The position numbers and the translations under genes are program-made. From assembly GCF_014191605.1 (NCBI RefSeq), contig NZ_JACHWU010000001.1, positions 1,775,428 to 1,839,427 on the forward strand: 64,000 nucleotides of DNA, in the 5' to 3' direction. Origin of the DNA: Prauserella isguenensis. GTDB lineage: Bacteria; Actinomycetota; Actinomycetes; Mycobacteriales; Pseudonocardiaceae. The notes beneath the pieces are model-generated. The model ran no database searches. It saw only the letters and a list, made by a program, of their open reading frames with translations, and was not told the origin of the DNA. Of the stretch, positions 24,590 through 32,939 are shown in pieces. The first letter of the stretch is position 1. Each line of letters begins with the position of its first letter.

Positions 24590-24650
24590 AGGCCGTCGTG
24601 TGCTGCGCGGATGTACTGCGCCGGGGCCGTGATCGGCCTACCGTGGAGGT

Positions 24651-24950
24651 ATGTACGTAGTACTGGTCACCTACACGGCTCCGGTGTCGGACGTGGACTA
24701 CGCCCTTCCGGACCATTCCGAGTGGCTCACCAAGCAGTACGAGCAGGAGAGGTTGATCGCCTCGGGGCGCAGGGATCTGCACCGCGGCGAAGTGATGATC
24801 ACGCGACCGATGTCGCGGCTGAAGCTCGACGCGATGCTGGCCTCCGATCCGCTTTCGGTCCAGCACCTCGCGTCGTACGAGGTCATCGAGTTCTCCGCGA
24901 GCCGCACCTGCCACGAGCTGCATCGGATCAACGAGCTGCTGGCCGGCTGA
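24651..24950 (+). CDS. YciI-like protein
   Basis: A 99-residue protein of the YciI/PF03795 ferredoxin-like dimeric fold. MYVVLVTYTAPVSDVDYALPDHSEWLTKQYEQERLIASG shows the conserved D..H..W/L segment around the putative His-Asp active site (DHSEWL), and SVQHLASYEVIEF the conserved C-terminal strand (usually DPY...). Enzymatic activity in this family is mostly uncharacterised; dehydrochlorination-like chemistry is known for one member. Stands alone. Confidence 0.85.
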   Translation: MYVVLVTYTAPVSDVDYALPDHSEWLTKQYEQERLIASGRRDLHRGEVMITRPMSRLKLDAMLASDPLSVQHLASYEVIEFSASRTCHELHRINELLAG

Positions 24951-25040
24951 CGCCGAGCACGTGAGCCGGGCGGGCCTCCGAGCCGCCCGGTGGGGACGAC
25001 ACGGCCTCGCGCCGCCGCCGACCTCTACGGCGGTGCCTTG

Positions 25041-25071
25041 TTCGACACCCCCGCGAGTTCTGAACTAATAT
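25041..25071 (+). promoter_or_regulatory. promoter and operator of the toxin-antitoxin locus
   Basis: TAATAT at 25066-25071 is a strong -10 ending 7 nt before the ATG at 25079, which suggests a leaderless transcript; a -35-like TTCGAC is at 25041-25046 (19-bp spacer). The palindrome AGTTC-T-GAACT (25056-25066) overlaps the -10, the usual place for antitoxin autorepression. Confidence 0.6.
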
Positions 25072-25078
25072 GTAACTC

Positions 25079-25564
25079 ATGGCTGGTGTTCTCCCTGAGA
25101 TGAATTACTCCGACCTGTCCCGGCGCAGCCATGTCGTCGCGGATGCGGTCGAGGCCGCGCCGGGGCGCGCCGTACGGATTCGTCGGCGGGACGCGGCCGA
25201 CGGGGACCTTGTGCTCAAGACCGAAGAGCGCGAGCGTGAAGAGCACGAGGTCATGTCCGCCACGACGAGCCTCTTCGTGGCCATGATGCGGGACAACGAG
25301 CGTGCTCGGAGTCTGCTGGTGGAGGTCGTGCCGACCGCGTTCCCGTGGGTGCGGTTCCTGCCCCGTGAGGATGTCCAGGCTTTCGTCGTGGAGCTGGTCG
25401 GGACGCTCGAGTCTGCCGACGGGATCGATCAGAACCCGGCCCCGGTGCTGCAGGTGATCAACGAATGGCGCAACACGGCCAACGTCTGGGCCGACCCTGA
25501 GCTCGTGGAGCAGCTGAACGTACCGGCAGATGACTTCGGGCCGGTCCCCGAGCCGCAGGCGTGA
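25079..25564 (+). CDS. antitoxin-like protein (prevent-host-death-like N-terminus)
   Basis: A 161-residue protein. The N-terminus MNYSDLSRRSHVVADAVEAA, then GRAVRIRRRDAADGDLVL, follows the Phd/YefM pattern (strand, helix, then a conserved basic strand with R(R)D). The C-terminal part (SATTSLFVAMMRDNERARSL onwards) is a helical extension found in actinobacterial homologues rather than in classic Phd (about 80 residues). Its stop overlaps the GTG of the toxin-like gene (GTGA), the usual antitoxin-toxin arrangement. Assignment is by pattern and context; no search was run. Confidence 0.7.
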   Translation: MAGVLPEMNYSDLSRRSHVVADAVEAAPGRAVRIRRRDAADGDLVLKTEEREREEHEVMSATTSLFVAMMRDNERARSLLVEVVPTAFPWVRFLPREDVQAFVVELVGTLESADGIDQNPAPVLQVINEWRNTANVWADPELVEQLNVPADDFGPVPEPQA

Positions 25565-25936
25565 GCCCGAAGAGAGGCGACCGGGTCGCGCCGCCCCCGC
25601 CCGGATCCGTCACCGCCCCCGCCCGAAGGCTCGGAATGGGAGGTGCGGTTCGCCACCGGTCCGGCGGTCAAGGGTTGGGATGAGTTGCAGCGTCAGGCGC
25701 CGGCCAACACCACACGTGCGTGGCAGCAGATGCGGACCAACCCGGGCGGGGACCGATCCCGGCGGCACATGCCACTGAAAGGGTCCCTCGGCACGGTCGA
25801 GATCGGCGGAAGATCTCTTCCCCGCTGGCAGTACGAGGTCACCGCCGGTGGCCGGGTCTGGTACGCGATCGATGCCGAACGTCGCACCGTGTGGGTCGTT
25901 TTCGCGGGAACGGGACATCCCAAGGCAACGGAGTGA
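25561..25936 (+). pseudogene. RelE/ParE-like toxin gene disrupted by a 22-bp insertion between 13-bp direct repeats
   Basis: GTG at 25561 opens MSPKRGDRVAPPPPG, the expected toxin N-terminus, but this frame ends near 25681. The main body (EGSEWEVRFATGPAVKGW ... WQYEVTAGGRVWYAID ... VVFAGTGHPKATE) lies one frame over, from about 25619. The 13-mer CCGCCCCCGCCCG is present at 25591-25603 and 25613-25625, offset by 22 bp (7 codons +1). Removing one 22-bp unit joins APPPP directly to EGSEWEV and gives a complete protein of about 117 residues. As it stands the toxin is off, unless a GTG at 25643 makes a 97-residue version. The fold resembles RelE/HigB-type mRNA interferases. Confidence 0.75.
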
Positions 25937-26014
25937 CACGCGCACTCCGTCGGTGAATCGGTGACGGCCAGCCGTCGACCTCGACGGCGTCGAGGTCGAC
26001 GTGACGAACCGAGG

Positions 26015-26236
26015 TCAGGCGGCCTTCGACACCTTCGACTGCATCGTCTTGGCGGTCTGCAACGCCATGACCGGGCACTTCTTGCACCGCGGCTTCGACT
26101 TGCAGCACTTCTTCTTCAGCTGACCCGCCTTGATCATTCCGCGGACGGCGGACTTCGGGTCGTCCTCCTGCGCGAGCGCCACAGCCAACTTGGTGCTGGC
26201 CTTGATGTGCTTGCCGGACTTGTGCTTCTTGCCCAC
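26015..26236 (-). CDS. small basic Cys-rich protein under an iron box
   Basis: A 73-residue Lys-rich protein (about 25 percent Lys/Arg). The centre GQLKKKCCKSKPRCKKCPV has four cysteines (44, 45, 51, 54) as CC-X5-C-X2-C, suggesting metal or Fe-S binding. GTG at 26236 is preferred because GGAG sits 7 nt upstream; the GTG at 26242 abuts that site. An IdeR/DmdR-type box (26271-26289) is 35 bp upstream, overlapping a TTCACA-16-TAACCT promoter on this strand. So iron-repressed expression is predicted. Function unknown. Confidence 0.82.
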   Translation of the reverse strand: MGKKHKSGKHIKASTKLAVALAQEDDPKSAVRGMIKAGQLKKKCCKSKPRCKKCPVMALQTAKTMQSKVSKAA

Positions 26237-26270
26237 GGGCACGCTCCAGGGGCGACGTCGATTTCCCCTG

Positions 26271-26289
26271 TTAGGTTAGGCCAACCTCA
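26271..26289 (-). promoter_or_regulatory. DtxR/IdeR/DmdR iron box
   Basis: TTAGGTTAGGCCAACCTCA matches the consensus TTAGGTTAGGCTAACCTAA at 17 of 19 positions. On the minus strand it overlaps the predicted -10 (TAACCT) of the Cys-rich gene, the right position for iron-dependent repression. TypA on the other strand starts 238 bp away, so is a less likely target. Confidence 0.85.
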
Positions 26290-26526
26290 GTTCTTGTGAA
26301 GTGTGGTGCTGCGCACACCGTTTCTGTGGCGGAGTTCGGTCGGTCGGAGCGAGAGATTCCCGTCCCGATCGGCGGCCGCGTCCGTCCTGGCGGGGCGGCA
26401 TGGGCGACGGCGGTCACGAGGTGTGGCGTCGGGCACATCGGCGCCGCCGGTACGCTGGGAAAAGACCTGGTGTCGCTGCGACGGCTCAGGTCACCTCAAC
26501 CCTCTTCTCGTATCAGGAGTTCTCGC

Positions 26527-28437
26527 GTGCCTGCACTCACCTCCGAGAAGGTCAGGACAGACCTCCGGAACATCGCGATCGTGGCCCACGTCGACCACGG
26601 CAAGACGACGCTCGTCGACGCCATGCTGCGGCAGTCGGGCGCGTTCAACGAGCGCGACGAGCTGGTGGACCGCGTCATGGACTCCGGTGACCTGGAGCGG
26701 GAGAAGGGCATCACGATCCTGGCCAAGAACACGGCCATCCGCCGCAACACCCCGGACGGCCCGGTGACGATCAACGTCATCGACACCCCGGGTCACGCCG
26801 ACTTCGGCGGTGAGGTCGAGCGGGGCATGTCGATGGTCGACGGCGTCGTCCTGCTCGTGGACTCGAGCGAGGGCCCGCTGCCGCAGACGCGGTTCGTGCT
26901 GCGCAAGGCCCTCGAGGCGGGCCTGCCGGTCGTACTCGTGGTCAACAAGGTCGACCGTGCCGATGCGCGGATCGCCGAGGTCGTGGAGGAGACTCACGAC
27001 CTGCTGCTCGAGCTCGCCGGCGACGTCGACGGCATGACCGACGAGGCGATGGACGCCGTGCTGAACATGCCGGTGATCTACGCGGCCGCCCGCGACGGGC
27101 GCGCGAGCCTCGAGCGCCCGGTCGACGGGCAGGCGCCCGCCAGCGAGAACCTCGACCCGCTGTTCGACGTGCTGCTCGAGCACATGCCGCCGCCCGCGGC
27201 CGACCCGGAGGCGCCGCTGAGCGCGCTGGTGACGAACCTCGACGCGTCCAGCTTCCTCGGCAGGATCGCGTTGGTCCGCGTCTACGCGGGCAAGATCCGC
27301 AAGGGGCAGACCGTCGCGTGGATCCGCGAAGGGGGAGAGGTCCAGCAGGTCCGTATCTCGGAACTGCTGGTGACGCAGGCCCTCGAACGGGTGCCCGCCC
27401 AGGAGGCGACGGCGGGCGACATCGTCGCGATCGCGGGTATCCCGGACATCACCATCGGCGACTCGCTCGCCGACCCGGAGCACGCCGAGGCACTGCCGCG
27501 GATCACCGTCGACGAGCCCGCGATCTCGATGACCATCGGTGTCAACACCTCGCCGCTGGCCGGTCGCGGCGGTGGCGACAAGGTGACCGCGCGGCTCGTG
27601 AAGGCGCGGCTCGACCAGGAGCTCATCGGTAACGTCAGCGTGCGCGTGCTGCCCACCGAGCGCCCGGACACCTGGGAGGTGCAGGGCCGCGGCGAGCTGG
27701 CGCTGGCAGTGCTCGTCGAGCAGATGCGCCGCGAGGGCTTCGAGCTCACCGTCGGCAAGCCGCAGGTGGTCACCAAGACCGTCGACGGCAAGCTGCACGA
27801 GCCGTTCGAGCGGCTCTACATCGACGCGCCCGAGGAGTACATGGGCGCGATCACCCAGCTCCTCGCCGCACGCAAGGGCCGTATGGAGGAGATGGAAGGC
27901 ACGGGCACGGGCCGTATCAAGCTCGAGTACGTGCTGCCCTCCCGCGGCCTCATCGGCTTCCGCACGGACTTCCTCACCGAGACCCGCGGCGCCGGCATCG
28001 CCAACCACGTCTTCGAGGGCTACTTCCCGTGGGCGGGCGAGATCCGTACGCGGAACTCCGGTTCGCTGGTCGCCGACCGCTCCGGCCCGGTGACGACGTA
28101 CGCGATGCTGCAGCTCGCCGACCGCGGCGAGTTCTTCGTCGAGCCCGGCGCCGAGGTGTACGAGGGCATGGTCGTGGGCGAGAACCCGCGTGCCGAGGAC
28201 CTCGACATCAACATCACCAAGGAGAAGAAGCTCACCAACATGCGCTCGGCCACGGGTGACGAGCTCGAGCGGCTCGCCCGGCCGCGCAAGCTCGGCCTCG
28301 AAGAGGCGCTCGAGTTCTGCTCGAGCGACGAGTGCGTCGAGGTGGCGCCGAAGGTCGTACGCGTGCGCAAGATGACGCTGGACGGTCCGCAGCGGGCCAA
28401 GGAGCGCTCGCGCGCCAAGGCCCGCGACCGCGCCTGA
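26527..28437 (+). CDS. typA: ribosome-associated GTPase TypA/BipA
   Basis: A 636-residue translational GTPase of the EF-G type, involved in 50S assembly and stress or cold adaptation. G1 is AHVDHGKTT (residues 20-28), G2 around EREKGITI, G3 DTPGHADF, G4 NKVDR. Domain II follows (FLGRIALVRVYAGKIRKGQT), then EF-G III and V-like domains and the TypA-specific C-terminal region (GSLVADRSGPVTTYAMLQL ... NMRSATGDELERL). GTG start with CAGGAG 7 nt upstream; the frame is open further but without coding sense. Followed by lpqW, as in mycobacteria. Confidence 0.97.
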   Translation: MPALTSEKVRTDLRNIAIVAHVDHGKTTLVDAMLRQSGAFNERDELVDRVMDSGDLEREKGITILAKNTAIRRNTPDGPVTINVIDTPGHADFGGEVERGMSMVDGVVLLVDSSEGPLPQTRFVLRKALEAGLPVVLVVNKVDRADARIAEVVEETHDLLLELAGDVDGMTDEAMDAVLNMPVIYAAARDGRASLERPVDGQAPASENLDPLFDVLLEHMPPPAADPEAPLSALVTNLDASSFLGRIALVRVYAGKIRKGQTVAWIREGGEVQQVRISELLVTQALERVPAQEATAGDIVAIAGIPDITIGDSLADPEHAEALPRITVDEPAISMTIGVNTSPLAGRGGGDKVTARLVKARLDQELIGNVSVRVLPTERPDTWEVQGRGELALAVLVEQMRREGFELTVGKPQVVTKTVDGKLHEPFERLYIDAPEEYMGAITQLLAARKGRMEEMEGTGTGRIKLEYVLPSRGLIGFRTDFLTETRGAGIANHVFEGYFPWAGEIRTRNSGSLVADRSGPVTTYAMLQLADRGEFFVEPGAEVYEGMVVGENPRAEDLDINITKEKKLTNMRSATGDELERLARPRKLGLEEALEFCSSDECVEVAPKVVRVRKMTLDGPQRAKERSRAKARDRA

Positions 28438-28668
28438 TCCGGGCGGCCCCGGACCGGTCCGACAAGGGGAGCCAGGGCCCGCCCGCGGGTCGTTCTCGGG
28501 TGCGGATATGCGGTGGAAGCCGCCTTCCGGGGGAACCGGGAGGCTCGTTCGCGCGTCGACAGCAGTGGCCTTTCGCCGGCCTTGACATCCCGTCTGGCAG
28601 GCTCGGACCGACCCGGTCGGCGAGATCCCGTGCCGGAGTCAGGCGACACGCGAGGGGAGTAACGGCAG

Positions 28669-30657
28669 GTGCGCGCGATCGTTGGGGGGCGAACAGGCCG
28701 GAAGCCGGTTGTGTTCGTGTTCGCGCTGGTGTCCGTACTGGTGACGGCGTGCACCAACATGCCGCCCCCTCCCGTGGTCAGCTCGCCCGCCTCCGCGACG
28801 TCGACGGCTGCGCCGGGTGACAGCTCGGACATCTCCGTGGCCGTCGACTCCATCGGCGGCGGGTACAACCCGCACAACCTCGCCGACCAGTCCACGACCA
28901 CCCAGGCGCTCGCGACGATGCTGCTGCCGTCGGTCTTCCGGCCGGACGAAGAGGGCAATCGGGTGCTCGACGAGCGGCTGATGCGGTCGGCCGAGGTCAT
29001 CGCCCACGACCCGTTCACGGTCTCGTACCGCATCCGCTCCGACGCGTCCTGGTCGGACGGTGCGCCCATCGCCGTCGAGGACTTCGTCTACCTGCACGAG
29101 GCGATGACGTCCCAACCCGGCGTCGTGGGCGCCGCGGGATACCGGTTGATCTCCGAGATCCGCCCCGCCGACGGTGGCAAACGTGTCGACGTCGAGTTCT
29201 CCGAGCCGTATCCGGGATGGCGGACGCTGTTCGACCACCTGCTGCCGCAGCACCTGATGAAGGACGTTCCCGGCGGCTGGCAGAACGCCCTCAGTGACAG
29301 TTTCCCCGCCTACGGCGGGCCGTTCGCGATCACGACGGTCGACTCGGCGCGCGGTGAGATCGTCCTCGAACGCAACGAGCGGTACTGGGAGGAGCCCGCC
29401 GCCGTCGACCGGGTCGTGCTCCGACGCACCGACCCGTCCGCTCTCGCGGGCGCGCTCGGCAGTGGTACCGACCAGCTGGCCGTCGTCGGCACCGACGAGA
29501 CGGGCAGGCAGCGCCTCGACGGGCTCGGCGACGACGTGTCGGTGTCGCAGGTGCCGCGGCCCTACGTGGTCTCGACGTTGTTGCGGCCTGTGGCCACGCT
29601 CGCCGACGGCCAGGTTCGGGAAGCCGTCGAGGCCCTCATCGACCGGGACGAACTCATCCAGGCCGGCGCCGAGGGCGGGCCGTCGGGCCACGACAGGGCA
29701 GGCGCACACGTGCGGGCACCGTCGGACACGGACTATCGCGCGACGCTTCCCGCCGGGGCCTCGCCGCGACATCCGCAACCGCGCAAGGCGCGCAGGTTGC
29801 TGGAGGCGGCGGGCTACGAGCGGGTCGCGGGTACCTGGACGCGCGACGGGCAGCCGTTGTCGCTCGCGCTGGCGGCACCGGGGCAGCGACAGCCGTTCAA
29901 GGCCGTCGCCGACGAGCTGACGCGCCAGTTGGTCGAAGCGGGAATCGAGGTCAGGGACACGACACCCGAATCGGCGCGCGAGCTGTTCAACCGGCTGCTG
30001 GCGCCGGAGGAGAACACCGACGGCGGGGTGCAGGTCGACATCGCCGTCGTCGGCCGTCCGGTCAGCGGCGATCCGGCGTCGACGCTCGCCTCGTCCTACG
30101 GCTGCACCCCGCTGCTGTCGTCCGGCGAGGACGGCACCGGATCGGACGGTGGCGACGAGGACGGTGTGGACGAGGACGGTGGCGATGGCGGGACCACCGA
30201 CGGCGGGGCCACCGACGAAAGTACGGAATCGGCCGACGGTGGTTCCGAAGAAGGCGCGTCCGGCGGAACGGGTGACGGTTCTGCGGAAGGCACGGCGGAA
30301 TCCGGCGAATCCGGCGGCGGAACCGGCGAAGAATCCGATTCCGAGACCGGAACGAACGAAACCGAAAGCGCGCAGAGCGGCGATGAGGAAGGCGGCCCCA
30401 TGCGGCCCGCGAATCCCGCCGGATACTGCGATCCCGAGCTGCAGCCGGCCGTCGTCGATGCGCTGACCGGCTCGAAACCGCTCGACGAAGTGCTGCGGAC
30501 GGTCGAACCGGCTCTGTGGGAGGCCGGCGTGACGATCCCGCTGTTCCAGCCGACCGACACGGTGGCCGTCACGTCGGAGGTCGACGGGGTGCGGATCGCG
30601 CCGAGATCCGCGGGTCCGTTCGCGTCGGCGGTCGAGTGGAGTCGCGGCGAGAAGTGA
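28669..30657 (+). CDS. lpqW: LpqW-like lipoprotein (ABC-type peptide-binding fold)
   Basis: A 662-residue lipoprotein, lipobox LVTAC (Cys28). The mature part has the SBP family 5 fold (GYNPHNLADQSTTTQALATM ... VEDFVYLHEAM). The location directly after typA matches M. tuberculosis Rv1165-Rv1166, where LpqW steers PIM/lipomannan synthesis rather than peptide import. Residues about 485-578 form an acidic Asp/Glu/Gly/Ser/Thr-rich insert of some 94 residues with no predicted structure, splitting the last lobe from its C-terminal end. GTG start after GGGGAGTAACGGCAG. Confidence 0.82.
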   Translation: MRAIVGGRTGRKPVVFVFALVSVLVTACTNMPPPPVVSSPASATSTAAPGDSSDISVAVDSIGGGYNPHNLADQSTTTQALATMLLPSVFRPDEEGNRVLDERLMRSAEVIAHDPFTVSYRIRSDASWSDGAPIAVEDFVYLHEAMTSQPGVVGAAGYRLISEIRPADGGKRVDVEFSEPYPGWRTLFDHLLPQHLMKDVPGGWQNALSDSFPAYGGPFAITTVDSARGEIVLERNERYWEEPAAVDRVVLRRTDPSALAGALGSGTDQLAVVGTDETGRQRLDGLGDDVSVSQVPRPYVVSTLLRPVATLADGQVREAVEALIDRDELIQAGAEGGPSGHDRAGAHVRAPSDTDYRATLPAGASPRHPQPRKARRLLEAAGYERVAGTWTRDGQPLSLALAAPGQRQPFKAVADELTRQLVEAGIEVRDTTPESARELFNRLLAPEENTDGGVQVDIAVVGRPVSGDPASTLASSYGCTPLLSSGEDGTGSDGGDEDGVDEDGGDGGTTDGGATDESTESADGGSEEGASGGTGDGSAEGTAESGESGGGTGEESDSETGTNETESAQSGDEEGGPMRPANPAGYCDPELQPAVVDALTGSKPLDEVLRTVEPALWEAGVTIPLFQPTDTVAVTSEVDGVRIAPRSAGPFASAVEWSRGEK

Positions 30658-30877
30658 TTCCGTCCGGTTCGCCGGATACCCGCCGATGGTTTTCGGGGTT
30701 TCGATACCCGACGTTCGGTCTCAGGGTTTACATTGCTCCTCACATGCCACTCGGTGGGCGGCAAATGTTTACCGAACGTAAGAAGTGGATGTCCGGACGC
30801 TAGGTAGAAGTCACCCTTTGGTCACGATCGCCAGGCAGATGGTGACTCGCAGTGCCTCCGGTTCCTAGCGTTCCTCC

Positions 30878-30970
30878 GCATATGCGCCAAACGAGTGGCT
30901 TGGCGTGTCATATGCTCCGGTCAGACCGGCCGGAGGGTGTGGACTCTGCGGTGCGGACGACCGCAGAGTC
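30878..30970 (+). promoter_or_regulatory. inverted repeat and leader hairpin upstream of the oligopeptide SBP gene
   Basis: In the 336-bp gap before 30994, GCATATG-CGCCAA (30878-30890) pairs with TTGGCG-TGT-CATATGC (30900-30915), a 13-bp split dyad and operator candidate; TATGCT at 30911-30916 resembles a -10. A second, perfect 11-bp hairpin (GACTCTGCGGT / ACCGCAGAGTC, 30942-30970) lies in the leader just before the AGGAGG ribosome site. Nothing else was recognised in the gap. Confidence 0.5.
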
Positions 30971-30993
30971 TTCAGTGCTAGGAGGGCACACGA

Positions 30994-32751
30994 ATGAGGA
31001 GATCCAAAGCAATCTCCGCCATGGCCGTGACGGCTGTGTCGGCTCTGGTGCTGACCGCCTGTGGCGGCGGAGGAGACAACTCCGGCGGCTCGTCTGACGA
31101 CGTGGCGAGCATGGCCGAGGGCAAGGCGCAGGAGGGCGATGTCTTCAAGCTCGCCGATGTGCCCGAGATGGACCCGGTGACGGTCGCGATCGACGACAAG
31201 TTCACGGCCTACAACAACGACACCGCGGACGCGAACAGCTCGTACAACAACTACGTGCTGACCTCGGTGCTCGCCGGTCCGACCCTGCTCGATGGCAACA
31301 ACAAGGTCCTGACCAACGGCGACCTGATGGAGTCGATCGAGGTCACCTCCGAGGATCCTTACACCGTCGAGTGGAAGATCAAGGACGGCGCCAAGTGGTC
31401 CGACGGTGAGGCCTGGGACTGCTCGGACTTCTACCTCTCCTGGCTGGCGCACTCCGGTAAGGCCGAGGGCTTCAACGTCGCCGCCAGCACCGGCTACGAG
31501 CTGATCGACCAGCCCGAGTGCAAGGACGCGCAGACCTTCACCGCCGAGTTCTCGCAGCCCTACATCGACTACGAGAACCTGTTCGCGAACGGCGCTGTCC
31601 TGCCGGCGCACATCCTCGAGCAGGAGACCGGCATCGACGACATCACGAAGATCAAGCCGGACTCGCCGAAGGTCTCCGACGTGGCCGAGTTCTGGGCAGG
31701 TGGCTGGAAGGGCTTCGACGAAGACCTGATGCCGGGCTCCGGGCCGTACAAGATCAAGAGCTTCGACCGTAACTCCGGTCGCGTCGTGCTCGACAAGAAC
31801 CCGGAGTGGATCGGCGCCAAGGGTGGCCCCAAGGAGGTGACCGTCCGCACGATCCCGGACACCCAGGCCATGGCCACCGCGTTGGAGAACGGCGAGATCA
31901 ACGTCGCCGCGTCGACCCAGCCGGACGCCACCGCCGCGACGACGATGCAGAACCTGGAGTCCCAGGGCGTCACCTACGGCTCCGCGCCGCAGCTGACCTA
32001 CGAGCACCTGGACCTGAACTTCAAGCGCATTTTCTCCGACGAGGCCGCTCGCAAGGCGTTCTTCGCGGTCGTGCCGCGGCAGCAGATCGTCGACAAGCTG
32101 CTGAAGGGCGTCCAGCCCGACGCCGAGGTGCTGCAGAGCATCGTGTTCTTCCAGGGTGAGGACGGCTACCAGGACGTCTACAGCGACAAGGCCGGCCAGG
32201 GCGCCGAAGAGGCCGAGAAGATCCTGCAGGACGGTGGCTGGAAGAAGGGGAGCGACGGCATTTACGCCAAGAACGGTGAGCGCTTCTCGATCGAGATCTC
32301 CCACAACGAGAACGCCCGCCGGAAGCAGACCGTCGAGATCATCCAGTCGGCGGCGGCGAAGGCCGGTATCGAGGTCAAGGACGACCAGGACGCCAACTTC
32401 CTGGCGGGCCGCGTCGACAAGGGTGACTACGACGTCGCGCTGTTCGGCTGGTCCTCGGAGCCGTTCAAGTCCACGCAGAAGGACATCTACTCCACGGGTG
32501 GTGGCCAGAACTGGCAGGGCCTGAGCGACAAGGAGGTCGACAAGGCCTACGACGCCGCGGCCGACTCCACCAAGAAGGACGAGGCCCGGAAGCACTACCA
32601 GGAGGCTGACAAGGCACTGGCGAACACGCACGCGACACTCCCGCTCTTCGCCACGCCGTCGATGTGGGGCTTCCGCGGTATCGACCGGGTGTACATGCAG
32701 TCCTACAACGGTGCGCTGTGGAATGTCGGTGAATGGGAGGCCGCCGAGTAA
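30994..32751 (+). CDS. oligopeptide ABC transporter, substrate-binding lipoprotein
   Basis: A 585-residue SBP family 5 lipoprotein (lipobox LVLTAC, Cys at about 23, followed by a Gly/Ser linker). SVLAGPTLLDGNNKVLTNGD, YTVEWKIKDGAKWSDGEAW and VELDPG-like MPGSGPYKIKSFD are typical of OppA/DppA. Codon use is even more biased than the neighbours, which suggests high expression. A ribosome site AGGAGGGCAC precedes the ATG. It is followed by two permease genes on the same strand and a fused ATPase gene on the other. Confidence 0.92.
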   Translation: MRRSKAISAMAVTAVSALVLTACGGGGDNSGGSSDDVASMAEGKAQEGDVFKLADVPEMDPVTVAIDDKFTAYNNDTADANSSYNNYVLTSVLAGPTLLDGNNKVLTNGDLMESIEVTSEDPYTVEWKIKDGAKWSDGEAWDCSDFYLSWLAHSGKAEGFNVAASTGYELIDQPECKDAQTFTAEFSQPYIDYENLFANGAVLPAHILEQETGIDDITKIKPDSPKVSDVAEFWAGGWKGFDEDLMPGSGPYKIKSFDRNSGRVVLDKNPEWIGAKGGPKEVTVRTIPDTQAMATALENGEINVAASTQPDATAATTMQNLESQGVTYGSAPQLTYEHLDLNFKRIFSDEAARKAFFAVVPRQQIVDKLLKGVQPDAEVLQSIVFFQGEDGYQDVYSDKAGQGAEEAEKILQDGGWKKGSDGIYAKNGERFSIEISHNENARRKQTVEIIQSAAAKAGIEVKDDQDANFLAGRVDKGDYDVALFGWSSEPFKSTQKDIYSTGGGQNWQGLSDKEVDKAYDAAADSTKKDEARKHYQEADKALANTHATLPLFATPSMWGFRGIDRVYMQSYNGALWNVGEWEAAE

Positions 32752-32939
32752 TCTCGGCAATTCCCCCGCCGGCAGTGCCCTGAGCACTGGACCGCGCTGA
32801 CGTGGACGTCGGGGGCCGGGCAGATCGTCCGGCCCCCGACGTCCGACGTAAGTACCTGTTTACTCTGCACTGGTAACCACTATCGTGGCGCGAGCAGTAG
32901 CGCATGATTCCGGGCGGGGCTCGGACTAGGAGCAAGTCG

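Noticed and set aside
26296..26526. longer N-terminus for TypA from the frame start at 26296
   Set aside because: The extension has no TypA similarity; the GTG at 26527 has a good ribosome site and gives the family N-terminus.
28582..28610. TTGACA before lpqW as a promoter
   Set aside because: No acceptable -10 at 16-19 bp downstream.
30865..32787. 640-codon open frame antisense to the oligopeptide SBP gene
   Set aside because: Shadow of the + strand gene; no family features, while the + strand has lipobox and SBP motifs.
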